A stretch of DNA of 64,000 nt from Holophagales bacterium. Lineage in GTDB: Bacteria; Acidobacteriota; Thermoanaerobaculia; Multivoradales; Multivoraceae. The position numbers and the translations under genes are program-made. The notes below the pieces were generated by a model that saw only the letters and a program-made list of their open reading frames with translations, was not told the origin of the DNA and did no database searches. Below, piece by piece: positions 47,371-56,700 of the stretch (positions are counted from its first letter, which is position 1; each line of letters opens with the position of its first letter). The stretch lies in NCBI GenBank assembly GCA_009837885.1, contig VXSP01000012.1, positions 1 through 64,000 on the forward strand, written 5' to 3'.

Positions 47371-50251
47371 GGCGGAGCCGGCCTTTCGGCCGGCGCGTGC
47401 TTCCGGCCGCCTTCGGCGGCAGCCGGCGGGGACGCCGGCGCACCCAGTGTGTGCCGCGCAAGGTCCTGGTTGGCTCTTTCCCGGGATCGTGCTTCTCCTG
47501 CTCGCGGTCGCCCCCGTCGCGGCGGCCGAGCCGGACGCGCGCGCCCTCTACCGCCTCCACTGCGGCGGCTGCCACGGGCAGGCGCTCGAAGGTGGTCTGG
47601 CGGAGCCGCTGATCAAGTCGGACTGGCGGTTCGGCCGGGACGGCTTCTCGGTCGAGAGCAACATTCGCCACGGCATTCCGGGCACCGACATGCCGGGCTA
47701 CCTCGGCGAACTGACGGACGAGGAGATGGCGGCGCTGGTCGAACTGATCTACAGCCTGCAGACGGAGGCGGTCTGGATCGCGAAGCCGCTGCCGCCGGCG
47801 GTCGGGACGGAGCACTACACGCTCCGGGTCGAGTACCTGGCGACCGACGAGCTGGAGAACCCCTGGGGCATCGAGTTCACGGGGCCGTCCGAGGCGCTGA
47901 TCTCCGAGGACGCGGGCTACCTGCTGCGGTACCGGGACGGCAGGGTGGACCCGGAGCGGATCACGGGGCTGCCGCCGGTCGACGTCGCGACCTCGACCGG
48001 CGGGCTGATGGACATCGCGCTCGACCCCGACTACGCGGAGAACGGATGGGTCTACGCGGCCATCAGCCACTCGGAGGACCCGAACGATCGCTACGCCCGC
48101 GGGCTGACGCGGATCATCCGCGGCCGCGTCGACGGCAACCGCTGGCTGGACACGGAGTACCTGTTCCGGCTCGATCCCGAGTACCACCTGCCCGACAGCA
48201 AGCACTGGGGCGGCCGCCTGCTGTTCGACCGCGACGGCTTCCTCTACTTCTCGATCGGCGACATGAGCGCGGCGATGAACTCGCAGGACCCGGCGATGCC
48301 TTCGGGCAAGGTGTTCCGCATCCGGCCCGACGGCGGCATCCCGGACGACAACCCCTTCGCCGGCGAGGACGGAGCGCTCGGCGCCGTGTTCACCCTCGGC
48401 AACCGCAACGTCCAGGGCATGGCGCAGCATCCGGAGACCGGCGCGATCTGGGCCGCCGAGCACGGACCGCGCGGCGGCGACGAGCTGAACCTTCTCGTCA
48501 AGGGCCGGAACTACGGCTGGCCGGTCGTGACCTTCGGCGTCAACTACGACGGCTCGGTCGTCAGCGACCGGACCCACGCCGACGGCATCGAGGCGCCCGT
48601 CGTCGAGTGGACGCCGGCGCTCGCCGTCGGCCCGATCGAGTTCGTGACGAGCCCGGCCTTCGAGCGATGGCGCGGCGACCTGCTGGTCGGTTCGCTCTCC
48701 TTCGAGGAACTCCGACGCCTGGAGATCGAAGGCGGCCGGGTCACCCGCCAGGAACTCCTGTTCAAGGGCCACGGCCGCATCCGCGACATCAAGAACGGTC
48801 CGGACGGCGCGATCTACCTTCTCCTCAACAACCCCGGCGCCCTGGTCCGCCTGACGGCCGCGCAGACGGCGGGGGCCGCCGAGACGGCCAGCGCCACCGC
48901 GATCGAACACGCGACCCTCATCCCGATGACTTCCCGCACGCCGCTCGTGCTGGACGACCACACTCTGGTCATCCGTGAGGAACGGATCGCCGACATCTGT
49001 CCCAGCAGTCCCGGCTGCACGCCGGCGGACGCCCGCGTCATCGACGGCGCCGGCAAGTTCGTCATCCCGGCCCTCGCGGACATGCACAACCACTTCGACG
49101 GCTTCGCCTGGGACGGCACGGACGCCTCGCGCGTCCGGATGCGCGACCAGAACCTGAGGCAGTACGTCATGTTCGGCGTCGCCACGGCGAGGGACCCCTC
49201 CGGCGGCCCCCTGGTCCTGGAGGCGCGCGACGCGATCGAGCGCGGCGAGCTGTTCGGACCGCGCATCTTCGTTTCGTCGCCCCTGATGGACGGCGACCCG
49301 CCGCTCTTCCCGATTCCGCGGACGTTCACGGAGCCCGAGGAGGCCGCTGACTTCGTCCGCCGCAGTGCGGCGGAAGGGTACGACCTGGCCAAGGTCTACA
49401 CGACGCTCAGCCCCGAGGTCTTCGACGCGGTGATGGCGACCGCCGCGGAGGTGGGGCTCACGGTCGCGGCCCACGTGCCGATCCGCGTGCCGCTCGAGCA
49501 CGCGCTGGAGCGCGGGCTGCGCTCGATCGAGCACCTGACCGGCTACGACGTCGCCTGTGCGGCGCCGCACGTGAAGATGAAACCGGACCGGCAGGACATC
49601 TACCAGGGCTGGGCGTGGTGCTCGCCGGAGAAGGTGGCCGAGCTGGCGGCGCTGACCGCGCGGTACGAGGTCTGGAACGTGCCGACCCTCGCCCTGTGGG
49701 ACAGCACGGTGACCGAGTTCGACCGGCCGCAGCGTGACGCGGGCGAGATCGGCAAGTACGAGCACCCGACGACGCCCGGCGGCATCGAGTGGCTCTACAC
49801 GCTCTACGGACCGCGCGAGCGAGCGGGGATCACCGGGACGCGCTCGGTGCGGCTCGGCCTGGTCAAGGCGCTCCACGACGCGGGCGCCCCTCTCCTCGTC
49901 GGCACCGACGTCTCGGCCACCGGCTACACGGTCCACCGGGAGATGGGTCTCTTCGTCGAGGCCGGGCTGACGCCGTACCAGACGCTGGAAGCCGCGACCT
50001 CGGAGGCGGCCCGCTACATGGACCGGGAAGGAGAGTTCGGCGTGCTCGCCACGGGCGCGCGGGGCGACGTTCTGCTCCTGGACGCGAACCCGCTCGACGA
50101 CATCGGCAACGCGCGTAGGATCCGCGGCCTGATGTTCCGCGACAAGTGGTGGTCGAAGCAGGCGATCGACGCCGAACTGGAAGCGATCCAGCGCGAGTAC
50201 GCGGAAGACGAGGCGCGTCTGCGGGAACTGGGGATCGGACCGCGGTCGTGA
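47360..50251 (+). CDS. Cytochrome c - quinoprotein sugar dehydrogenase - amidohydrolase fusion
   Basis: A 963-residue three-domain protein. (1) Signal core about 37-55, after a prefix encoded by an inverted repeat copy (residues 21-30, QPAGTPAHPV). (2) Cytochrome c with CGGCH at 68-72 (about 57-140). (3) A six-blade GSDH-like quinoprotein domain about 160-500, with FLYFSIGDMSAA, GNRNVQGMAQHPETG and GPRGGDELNLLVKGRNYGWP, as in PQQ-dependent soluble sugar dehydrogenases. (4) Amidohydrolase about 545-960 with ADMHNHFD and GTDVSATG. Fusion of these three domains is unusual. GTG 47360 overlaps the previous gene; its end overlaps the permease by 4 bases. Confidence 0.85.
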   Translation: MRTRAEPAFRPARASGRLRRQPAGTPAHPVCAAQGPGWLFPGIVLLLLAVAPVAAAEPDARALYRLHCGGCHGQALEGGLAEPLIKSDWRFGRDGFSVESNIRHGIPGTDMPGYLGELTDEEMAALVELIYSLQTEAVWIAKPLPPAVGTEHYTLRVEYLATDELENPWGIEFTGPSEALISEDAGYLLRYRDGRVDPERITGLPPVDVATSTGGLMDIALDPDYAENGWVYAAISHSEDPNDRYARGLTRIIRGRVDGNRWLDTEYLFRLDPEYHLPDSKHWGGRLLFDRDGFLYFSIGDMSAAMNSQDPAMPSGKVFRIRPDGGIPDDNPFAGEDGALGAVFTLGNRNVQGMAQHPETGAIWAAEHGPRGGDELNLLVKGRNYGWPVVTFGVNYDGSVVSDRTHADGIEAPVVEWTPALAVGPIEFVTSPAFERWRGDLLVGSLSFEELRRLEIEGGRVTRQELLFKGHGRIRDIKNGPDGAIYLLLNNPGALVRLTAAQTAGAAETASATAIEHATLIPMTSRTPLVLDDHTLVIREERIADICPSSPGCTPADARVIDGAGKFVIPALADMHNHFDGFAWDGTDASRVRMRDQNLRQYVMFGVATARDPSGGPLVLEARDAIERGELFGPRIFVSSPLMDGDPPLFPIPRTFTEPEEAADFVRRSAAEGYDLAKVYTTLSPEVFDAVMATAAEVGLTVAAHVPIRVPLEHALERGLRSIEHLTGYDVACAAPHVKMKPDRQDIYQGWAWCSPEKVAELAALTARYEVWNVPTLALWDSTVTEFDRPQRDAGEIGKYEHPTTPGGIEWLYTLYGPRERAGITGTRSVRLGLVKALHDAGAPLLVGTDVSATGYTVHREMGLFVEAGLTPYQTLEAATSEAARYMDREGEFGVLATGARGDVLLLDANPLDDIGNARRIRGLMFRDKWWSKQAIDAELEAIQREYAEDEARLRELGIGPRS
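47422..47448 (-). repeat. 27-base palindromic repeat, copy 4 (inverted)
   Basis: Perfect inverted copy of the repeat at 38661, inside the fusion gene and flanked by further hairpins such as GCCGGCC-TTTC-GGCCGGC (about 47377-47394). Read in this gene as QPAGTPAHPV in the fusion frame. Confidence 0.9.
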
Positions 50252-51693
50252 GCGAGGGTGCGCCCCAGTCGCTGCGCTCAGGCGCGCTCGGCCTCTGGGG
50301 GGTCGTGTTCCTGGTCGTCGGCTCGGCGGCGCCGCTGACGTCGATGATGGGCGCGGTGCCGCCGCCGCTGTCGATCGGCAACGGCATCGGCGCGCCCGGG
50401 GCCTGGGTGCTGACCGGTCTGGTGCTGACCCTGTTCGCGGTCGGCTACGCGACGATGAGCCGGTTCGTCACGAACGCCGGCGCGTTCTACGCCTACATCG
50501 CGCGCGGCCTCGGGCGGCCGGCGGGCCTGGGCGGGGCGCTGGTCGCGGTCCTCTCCTACAACACGATCCAGTGCGCGCTGTGGGGGCTGTTCGGCTTCTT
50601 CTCCGTGAACATCCTGAACCCCAAGCTGGGCGTCGACATCTCCTGGTACTGGTGGTCCTTCGTGCTGATGGCGATCACCGCGGTGCTCGGCTACTTCGGG
50701 ATCGAGATCTCGGCCAGGGTCCTGGGCGTGCTGCTGATCCTCGAGGTCCTCGTGCTCCTGGTGCTCGACGTCGCCGTCGTGTTCACGGGCGGCGCCGGCG
50801 GCCTCCAGCTCAACTCGTTCAACCCGGCCGAGATCTTCTCGGGCGCGCCGGGGGTGACCTTCGTCTTCGCCTTCGCTACGTTCGTCGGCTTCGAGGCGAC
50901 CGCGATCTACGGCGAAGAGACGCGGGATCCGAAGCGCACCGTGCCGCGGGCGACCTACGTCGCGGTGGCGATCATCACCGTCTTCTACGCCCTGACCTCC
51001 TGGTCGATCGTCCAGGCCTACGGCGAGGACGAGGCCGTCGCCGCCGCGACCGCGAACCCGGACGGGCTGTTCCTGGACGCGAGTGCGAGCTACGTCCACC
51101 CGCTGTCGGCGAGCATGATGGAGTGGCTCATCCTCACCTCCATCTTCGCCGCCCTGCTGGCCTTCCACAACGCGGCCGCGCGCTACTTCTACGCGATGGC
51201 CCGCGAGGGTCTGCTGCCGCGGCGAATCGCCCGCACCCACCCGCGCTACGGCTCGCCGTACCTCGCCGGACTGCTGCAGGCGGAGGTCGCCTTCGTCATC
51301 ACGCTGGTCTTCGTGCTGGCCGGACTGGATCCGTACGCCGGCCTCTTCGCCTGGCTGAGCGGCATCGCGGCGCTGGGGATCATCGGCCTGCAGTGCCTGA
51401 CCTCGCTGTCCGTCATCGCGTTCTTCCGCAGGACCGGTCTGGACGCGCGGCCGTGGCACACGAAGGTGGCGCCGGGGCTGGGCGCGCTCGGCCTGGCGGC
51501 GGCGATGGTGTTCGTCGTCGTCAACTGGGACGCGCTGACCGGGGCAAGCACCGGCCTGGTCGGCTCGCTGTGGGCCGCCGTGCCGATCTTCTTCGTGTGC
51601 GGCGTCGTCTGGGCCGCCGCCATCCGCCGCCGCGACGCCGAGGCCTACGAACGCCTGGGCCACTTCATCGACGAATCACCGGACGCGGCGTAA
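50248..51693 (+). CDS. APC-family amino acid/polyamine permease
   Basis: A 481-residue amino acid-polyamine-organocation permease with about 12 helices: GLWGVVFLVVGSAAPLTSMM (TM1), AFATFVGFEATAIYGEETRD (TM6 region, classic FVGFE...EEARDPKR motif) and later ARYFYAMAREGLLPR. It likely imports an amino acid, amine or polyamine. GTG 50248 overlaps the fusion gene by GTGA. Its place before the ligase/hydrolase genes mirrors puuP in putrescine catabolism. Confidence 0.9.
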   Translation: MSEGAPQSLRSGALGLWGVVFLVVGSAAPLTSMMGAVPPPLSIGNGIGAPGAWVLTGLVLTLFAVGYATMSRFVTNAGAFYAYIARGLGRPAGLGGALVAVLSYNTIQCALWGLFGFFSVNILNPKLGVDISWYWWSFVLMAITAVLGYFGIEISARVLGVLLILEVLVLLVLDVAVVFTGGAGGLQLNSFNPAEIFSGAPGVTFVFAFATFVGFEATAIYGEETRDPKRTVPRATYVAVAIITVFYALTSWSIVQAYGEDEAVAAATANPDGLFLDASASYVHPLSASMMEWLILTSIFAALLAFHNAAARYFYAMAREGLLPRRIARTHPRYGSPYLAGLLQAEVAFVITLVFVLAGLDPYAGLFAWLSGIAALGIIGLQCLTSLSVIAFFRRTGLDARPWHTKVAPGLGALGLAAAMVFVVVNWDALTGASTGLVGSLWAAVPIFFVCGVVWAAAIRRRDAEAYERLGHFIDESPDAA

Positions 51694-51722
51694 GAGGCCG
51701 CGACCCCTAAGAGGGAAGGACC

Positions 51723-53039
51723 ATGAGCGACATCGAACGTCTGGCCGAGCAGGGCGCGAGGACACTGCGGGTGATGTACCCCGACCTCCACGGCATTGCC
51801 CGCGGCAAGGACCTCGTGCTCGCCGATGCCGGCCACGAGATCGAGGACGGGGTCGCCTTCTGCTCGGCGATCATGACGACTGACCTGGCGCACACGCCGG
51901 TGATGGGCGGCGAGATCGGCTACCCGGACTTCTTCGCGCGGCCGGATCTCTCGACCGCCGCGGCCCTGCCGTGGGCGCCGGACATCGCCGCCTGTCTGGT
52001 GGACCTGGTCGACGAGGAGGGCAACCCCCATCCGTTCGACCCGCGCGGCGCGGTGCGGCGGGCGGCGGACGGTCTCGCCGAACTGGATCTTCTGCCGATC
52101 GTCGGGCCGGAGCTCGAGTTCTTCCTGTTCAAGCCGGACGACGCTGCCCCTGAAGGCGCCGTCCGCTACGTCGACACGCTGTCGCGGGTCTATACGGTCG
52201 GCGCCGAGAGCGACCCCGGCGGCATCTCGGGCCGGATGCTCCACGCCTGCGCCGGGATGGGCCTGGGCGCCTATGCCGCGAACCACGAGTTCATGAACTC
52301 GCAGTACGAGATCAACCTCCGTCACGGCCCCGCCCTCGACGCCGCCGACCGGGCCTTCCGTCTCAAGGCGACGGTCAAGGAGATGGCCGTACTGGAGGAG
52401 ATGCGGGCGACCTTCATGGGCCGGCCCTTCAACGACCAGGGCGGCTCGGGGCTACACCTCCACGTGTCGCTCCAGGACGGTGATGGCGCCAACCGGATCG
52501 GCGATCCGGCGGGCCCGGACGGCCTGAGCGCGGCCGCGCTCTCGTTCATCGCCGGCGTGCTGGAGCATGCCGGGGCCCTGATGGCCTTCCTCAACCCGAC
52601 GGTCAACGCCTTCAAGCGGATCGCGCCCGACTCGCTGGCGCCGATCAACGTCTCCTGGGGCCTCGACAACCGGACGACCTTCGTCCGCGTGCCGCCGGAG
52701 CGCGGCAAGGCGGCTCGCCTGGAGATCCGCGTCGGCGACGGCACGGCGAACTGCCACCTGGCGATCGCCGCGCTGCTCCAGGCCGGGCTCGACGGCGTGC
52801 GCCGGGAACTCGAGGCGCCGGAGCAGACCGCGGGCGACGCCTACCGGCGGGAGGATCTCGCCCCGCTGCCGAGCTCCCTCGACCAGGCCCTCGACGCGCT
52901 GGAGGCCGACGAACTGCTCTGCGACGGCGTCGGCCGCGAGATCGTCGACGCCTTCCTGACCCTCAAGCGCTTCGAACTCGAGCGCTACCACGGCTGGGTG
53001 ACCGACTGGGAGCGCAACGAGTACCGGATTCAACTCTAG
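51723..53039 (+). CDS. Glutamine-synthetase-like gamma-glutamylamide ligase
   Basis: A 438-residue type I glutamine-synthetase-fold protein of the PuuA/gamma-glutamylpolyamine synthetase class: VGPELEFFLFKP (metal glutamates), GSGLHLHVSL (catalytic-site loop) and NPTVNAFKRIAPDSLAPINV followed by RLEIRVGDGTANCHLAIAAL. Short for housekeeping GlnA and lacking the adenylylation region, and standing with a PuuD-like hydrolase, so it probably joins glutamate to an amine with ATP. AGGGAAGGA precedes ATG 51723. Confidence 0.85.
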   Translation: MSDIERLAEQGARTLRVMYPDLHGIARGKDLVLADAGHEIEDGVAFCSAIMTTDLAHTPVMGGEIGYPDFFARPDLSTAAALPWAPDIAACLVDLVDEEGNPHPFDPRGAVRRAADGLAELDLLPIVGPELEFFLFKPDDAAPEGAVRYVDTLSRVYTVGAESDPGGISGRMLHACAGMGLGAYAANHEFMNSQYEINLRHGPALDAADRAFRLKATVKEMAVLEEMRATFMGRPFNDQGGSGLHLHVSLQDGDGANRIGDPAGPDGLSAAALSFIAGVLEHAGALMAFLNPTVNAFKRIAPDSLAPINVSWGLDNRTTFVRVPPERGKAARLEIRVGDGTANCHLAIAALLQAGLDGVRRELEAPEQTAGDAYRREDLAPLPSSLDQALDALEADELLCDGVGREIVDAFLTLKRFELERYHGWVTDWERNEYRIQL

Positions 53040-53050
53040 GCGGCAAGTCT

Positions 53051-54301
53051 GTGGCGCACGCAGCCAACGCCTCGCTCGCGGCCGAGATCGACCTCTGCGA
53101 TCACGACCGGTTCGCCCGGGGCGTGCCGCACGAGTGGTTCGCCCGCCTGCGCGCGGAGGCCCCGGTGTACTGGCAGCCGGAGCCGAAGGGCCCCGGCTTC
53201 TGGTCGATCACGCGGCACGAGGACGTCGTCCGGGTTTCGAAGGACCCGAAGCGGTTCTCGTCCGAAGTCGGCGGCACGTCGCTCGAGGACCTGGAGCCGG
53301 AGCACGTCGAGGCGCGCAAGTCGATGATCGACATGGATCCGCCCCGCCACTACAAGCTGCGTTCGCTGATCAGCAAGCGCTTCCTGCCGCGGGCGCTCAC
53401 GGCGTTCTCGGACCACATCCGGCAACTGTTCCGGGGCATCCTGGAGACCGCGATCGCCCGGGGCGACTTCGACTTCGTCGACGACGTGGCGGTCGAGCTG
53501 CCGATGCGGGTGTTCGCCGAGATGCTGGGCGCGCCCCAGGAGGACCGGCGGCTGATCGTCGACATCGGCAACCGCATCCTCGGCGCGACCGACCCGGAGT
53601 ACGTCGACGACTACGAGACGGAGCGGGAGCGCTTCAAGCACCTGCCGTTCTCGAGCCCGGCGAGTCTCGAGATGTTCGAGTACGGGCGGAAGCTGGCGGC
53701 CCAGCGCCGCGCCGAACCGCGCGACGACATCGTGACCGACCTGGTGTTCGCCGAAGTCGACGGCGAGCCGCTCACGCCGCACGAGTTCGATCTCTACTTC
53801 CTGCTGCTGGCGGCGGCCGGCAACGAGACGACGCGCCATTCACTGTCGGGCGGCATGTACGAGCTGCTGCGCCACCCCGACCAGGCGGAGCGCGTCGTCG
53901 CCGGCGACGAGGACCTGGCTGTGACCGCCGCCGACGAGGTGCTGCGGATGGTGACGGCGGTCCACCACTTCCGCCGCACGGCGATCGAGGATGTCGAGAT
54001 GCGCGGCGAGGTCATCCGCGCCGGCGACAAGGTCGCGATGTGGTACACGAGCGCCAACCGGGACGAGGACGTGTTCGAGGAACCCAACCGATTCGATGTC
54101 GGCCGCAAGCCGAACCGGCACCTGACCTTCGGCATCGGGCCGCACTTCTGCCTGGGCGCGTACCTGGCGCGGCTCGAGATCAAGATCGCCTTGGAGGAGC
54201 TGCGGCCCCATCTCGGCCGCCTCGAACTGGTCTCGGAGCCGGAGCGGCTGCGCTCCAACTTCTTCAACGGCATCAAGCACATGGGAGTTCGCTACCGATG
54301 A
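53051..54301 (+). CDS. Cytochrome P450
   Basis: A 416-residue soluble bacterial P450. I-helix AAAGNETTRHS, ExxR motif EVLR and haem ligand C367 in FGIGPHFCLG. It needs an external ferredoxin/reductase, none of which lies nearby. Class and substrate unknown; in context it may oxidise the gamma-glutamylated amine. GTG 53051; its stop overlaps the next gene by ATGA. Confidence 0.92.
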   Translation: MAHAANASLAAEIDLCDHDRFARGVPHEWFARLRAEAPVYWQPEPKGPGFWSITRHEDVVRVSKDPKRFSSEVGGTSLEDLEPEHVEARKSMIDMDPPRHYKLRSLISKRFLPRALTAFSDHIRQLFRGILETAIARGDFDFVDDVAVELPMRVFAEMLGAPQEDRRLIVDIGNRILGATDPEYVDDYETERERFKHLPFSSPASLEMFEYGRKLAAQRRAEPRDDIVTDLVFAEVDGEPLTPHEFDLYFLLLAAAGNETTRHSLSGGMYELLRHPDQAERVVAGDEDLAVTAADEVLRMVTAVHHFRRTAIEDVEMRGEVIRAGDKVAMWYTSANRDEDVFEEPNRFDVGRKPNRHLTFGIGPHFCLGAYLARLEIKIALEELRPHLGRLELVSEPERLRSNFFNGIKHMGVRYR

Positions 54302-55074
54302 GTGGGGGCGCGGCGGACAACTCCGGGCGGGGACGCAGGCCGCGGATCGGCATCGTCGGCGACGTCCGCGACGCGATCATCGGGCCATGGGACGAGGTCG
54401 TTTCGATGGTCCCGCACGACTACGTCTCGGCGATCGCGGCCGCTGGCGGGGCGCCGGTCATCATCCCCAGCGTCGAGCCGTACGACGAGGAACCCGGCGC
54501 GGCGCTCGACGATCTCGACGGGATCGTCTTCATGGGCGGCAAGGACTTCGACGCGCAGATCTACGGCGCGGAACCGCACCCGGAGAACGACGAGCACGAC
54601 GAGATGCGCGACCGGGTGGAACTGGCTATCGGCCGCGCCGCGCTCGAACGCAGGATGCCGATCCTGGGGATCTGCCGCGGTTTCCAGCTCCTGAACATCC
54701 TCTACGGCGGCGACCTGGAACAGCACCTCGGCGACCGGCTCGACATGAAGCCTCACCGCGACGTCCTGGGCGAGTTCACGCGGCACATGGTGACGATCGA
54801 GCCGGGGACGCACCTGGCGGCGGCGATGGAGGCGGGCAGGGAAGACGGCGACGTCGAGATCGCTTCGCACCATCACCAGGGCGCCGGCCGGCTGGGCGAG
54901 GGGCTCCGTGTGGCCGCCACCGCGCCGGACGGCGTGATCGAGGCGCTGGAGGATCCCCGGCTTCCGTTCTGCCTCGGCGTGCAGTGGCACCCCGAGGTCA
55001 CCGCGCCGGAGGACGGCGGCCGGCTGTTCCGCGCCCTCGTCGACTTCTGCTCATCCCATCCGTCAACTGCCTGA
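54298..55074 (+). CDS. PuuD-like gamma-glutamyl hydrolase (class I amidotransferase fold)
   Basis: A 258-residue peptidase C26 protein: nucleophile C126 in GICRGFQLLN, the histidine of GVQWHPEV near 223 and the acidic partner that follows. Relatives split gamma-glutamyl-GABA or act as AtdA2 in gamma-glutamylanilide metabolism. Placed with the ligase it closes a glutamylation cycle. Confidence 0.88.
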   Translation: MSGGAADNSGRGRRPRIGIVGDVRDAIIGPWDEVVSMVPHDYVSAIAAAGGAPVIIPSVEPYDEEPGAALDDLDGIVFMGGKDFDAQIYGAEPHPENDEHDEMRDRVELAIGRAALERRMPILGICRGFQLLNILYGGDLEQHLGDRLDMKPHRDVLGEFTRHMVTIEPGTHLAAAMEAGREDGDVEIASHHHQGAGRLGEGLRVAATAPDGVIEALEDPRLPFCLGVQWHPEVTAPEDGGRLFRALVDFCSSHPSTA

Positions 55075-55087
55075 GGGCTCAACGCAC

Positions 55088-55891
55088 ATGCCACTCAAGG
55101 GCTACAGCGGCCCCCTCTCCGCCAGCGGTCGCGGCGGCCTCGTGCCGGCGCCGCCCTGGCACTACTCCTGCGACTTCCTGATCGTCGAGTACAGCACCGA
55201 TGCTGACGCGATCACGGCCCTGCTGCCGGCGGAGCTCGAACCCGCCGAGCGGCCCGACATGGCCTGCGTCATCTTCGCCGACTGGCAGTCCTGCTCCGAC
55301 GACCTGCACGAGCTGGAGGACCCGATCCAGTCCCAGTACAAGGAGTGCTTCATCGTCGTCGGCGCCAGCTTTCAGGGCGAGCCGGTGTCGCGTTGCGTCT
55401 ACATCTGGGTCGACAAGGACTTCGCGATGTTCCGCGGCTGGGTGCAGGGCTTCCCGAAGAAGCTCGGCTCGATCCACATGACCCGCAGCTTCGAGGTCGG
55501 CAAGGCGGCTTGCCGGCTCGCCCCGGGCACCCGCTTCGGGGCGACCTGCACCGCCAACGACCGCCAGATCGTCCGCGCCGTCGTCGAGCTCGAGGGGATC
55601 AGCGAGACGGGACCGACGGTGAACGCTCCGCCGATGTTCAACACCCGCCACTTTCCGGCCGCCGCCGGGCTCGAACCCACCGTGTTCGAGATGGTCCGGG
55701 CCGGCGGCTACGACCGGGACTCGACCGAGGTCTGGGAAGGGCCGGCCACGCTGGCCTTCGGCGAGGACACCCTGGAGGACCTCCAGGCGATCGCGCCGCG
55801 CGAAGTGCACCGCGGCTTCCGGTTCTCCTTCGCCTACAGCGTCGATGGCGTGGAAGTCGTCGGCCCGCATGACCGGGAGCAACTGCGATGA
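55088..55891 (+). CDS. Acetoacetate-decarboxylase-fold protein
   Basis: A 267-residue acetoacetate decarboxylase-family protein: GWVQGFPKKLGSIHM contains the candidate Schiff-base lysine at 124/125, and PPWHYSCDFLIVEY marks the beta-roll start. Members include decarboxylases, aldolase/dehydratases and lactonase-like variants, so the reaction here is not certain. Starts 13 bases after the hydrolase and overlaps the FAH gene by ATGA. Confidence 0.82.
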   Translation: MPLKGYSGPLSASGRGGLVPAPPWHYSCDFLIVEYSTDADAITALLPAELEPAERPDMACVIFADWQSCSDDLHELEDPIQSQYKECFIVVGASFQGEPVSRCVYIWVDKDFAMFRGWVQGFPKKLGSIHMTRSFEVGKAACRLAPGTRFGATCTANDRQIVRAVVELEGISETGPTVNAPPMFNTRHFPAAAGLEPTVFEMVRAGGYDRDSTEVWEGPATLAFGEDTLEDLQAIAPREVHRGFRFSFAYSVDGVEVVGPHDREQLR

Positions 55892-56700
55892 GACCGGGAT
55901 CAACCTCCGCGAGAATTGAGCGCCGCGCCGACGACGGCACCTGGCTGCCTCCGATCGATCCGCCGTCGAAGATCATCGGCGTCCACCTGAGCTACCGCTC
56001 GCGCTGCGTCGAGTACCAGATGGAGCGCATCCCGGAGGTGCCGTCCTACTTCATGAAGCCCACCTCCTCGCTGAGCGCCCACGAAGCGCCGGTGGCGCGG
56101 CCGCGCGGCTGCCGCTTCCTGAACTACGAGGGGGAGTTCGCGGTCCTCATCGGCCGGCGGGCGACCGGCGTGGCGATCGAGGAGGCGCTCGACTACGTCC
56201 GCGGCTACACGCTGGTCAACGACTTCGGCATCCACGACTTCCGGCACGCCGACCGCGGCTCGATGCTGCGGGTCAAGGGCCAGGACGGCTTCGGGCCGAT
56301 GGGTCCGGCCCTGGTCGATGCCGGCGACGTCGACCCGAACGACCTGACGCTGCGCACCCTGGTCAACGGCGAGGTGGTGCAGGAGGGGAACACCGGCGAG
56401 GACCTCCTGTTCTCGTTCGCCTACCAGGTCGCCGACCTGAGCCGGCTGATCACGCTCGAACCCGGCGACGTCATCATGACCGGCACGCCGGCGAACTCGC
56501 GGCCGGTCGAGCCTGGCGACGTCGTCGAGGTGCAGTGCGACGAGATCGGCACCCTGCGCAACCCGATCGTCGAGCTGGACCGGGACCTGCAGCCGGTCGG
56601 CGAGCAGCCCCAGGTGACCGGCAACACGCTGCACGTCGCGCTCTGCGTGCCGGAGGACGAGGCCGAGATCGTCGCGGCGGCGGAAGCGGCGGCCTCGTGA
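55888..56700 (+). CDS. Fumarylacetoacetate hydrolase (FAH)-family protein
   Basis: A 270-residue FAH-family protein: FLNYEGEFAVLIGRRATG (EGE metal site), VNDFGIHDFRHADR, and the terminal DVIMTGTPANSRPVEPGDVV. The family includes 5-carboxymethyl-2-hydroxymuconate isomerase/decarboxylase (HpaG) and hydratases. Predicted to act on a ring-fission-type acid. Overlaps neighbours on both sides by 4 bases. Confidence 0.88.
   Translation: MRPGSTSARIERRADDGTWLPPIDPPSKIIGVHLSYRSRCVEYQMERIPEVPSYFMKPTSSLSAHEAPVARPRGCRFLNYEGEFAVLIGRRATGVAIEEALDYVRGYTLVNDFGIHDFRHADRGSMLRVKGQDGFGPMGPALVDAGDVDPNDLTLRTLVNGEVVQEGNTGEDLLFSFAYQVADLSRLITLEPGDVIMTGTPANSRPVEPGDVVEVQCDEIGTLRNPIVELDRDLQPVGEQPQVTGNTLHVALCVPEDEAEIVAAAEAAAS

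Noticed and set aside
41578..49936. Long minus-strand frames opposite the peptidase, amidohydrolase and fusion genes
   Set aside because: Low-complexity Arg/Asp/His/Val-rich translations opposite genes with clear catalytic motifs and continuous coupled frames.
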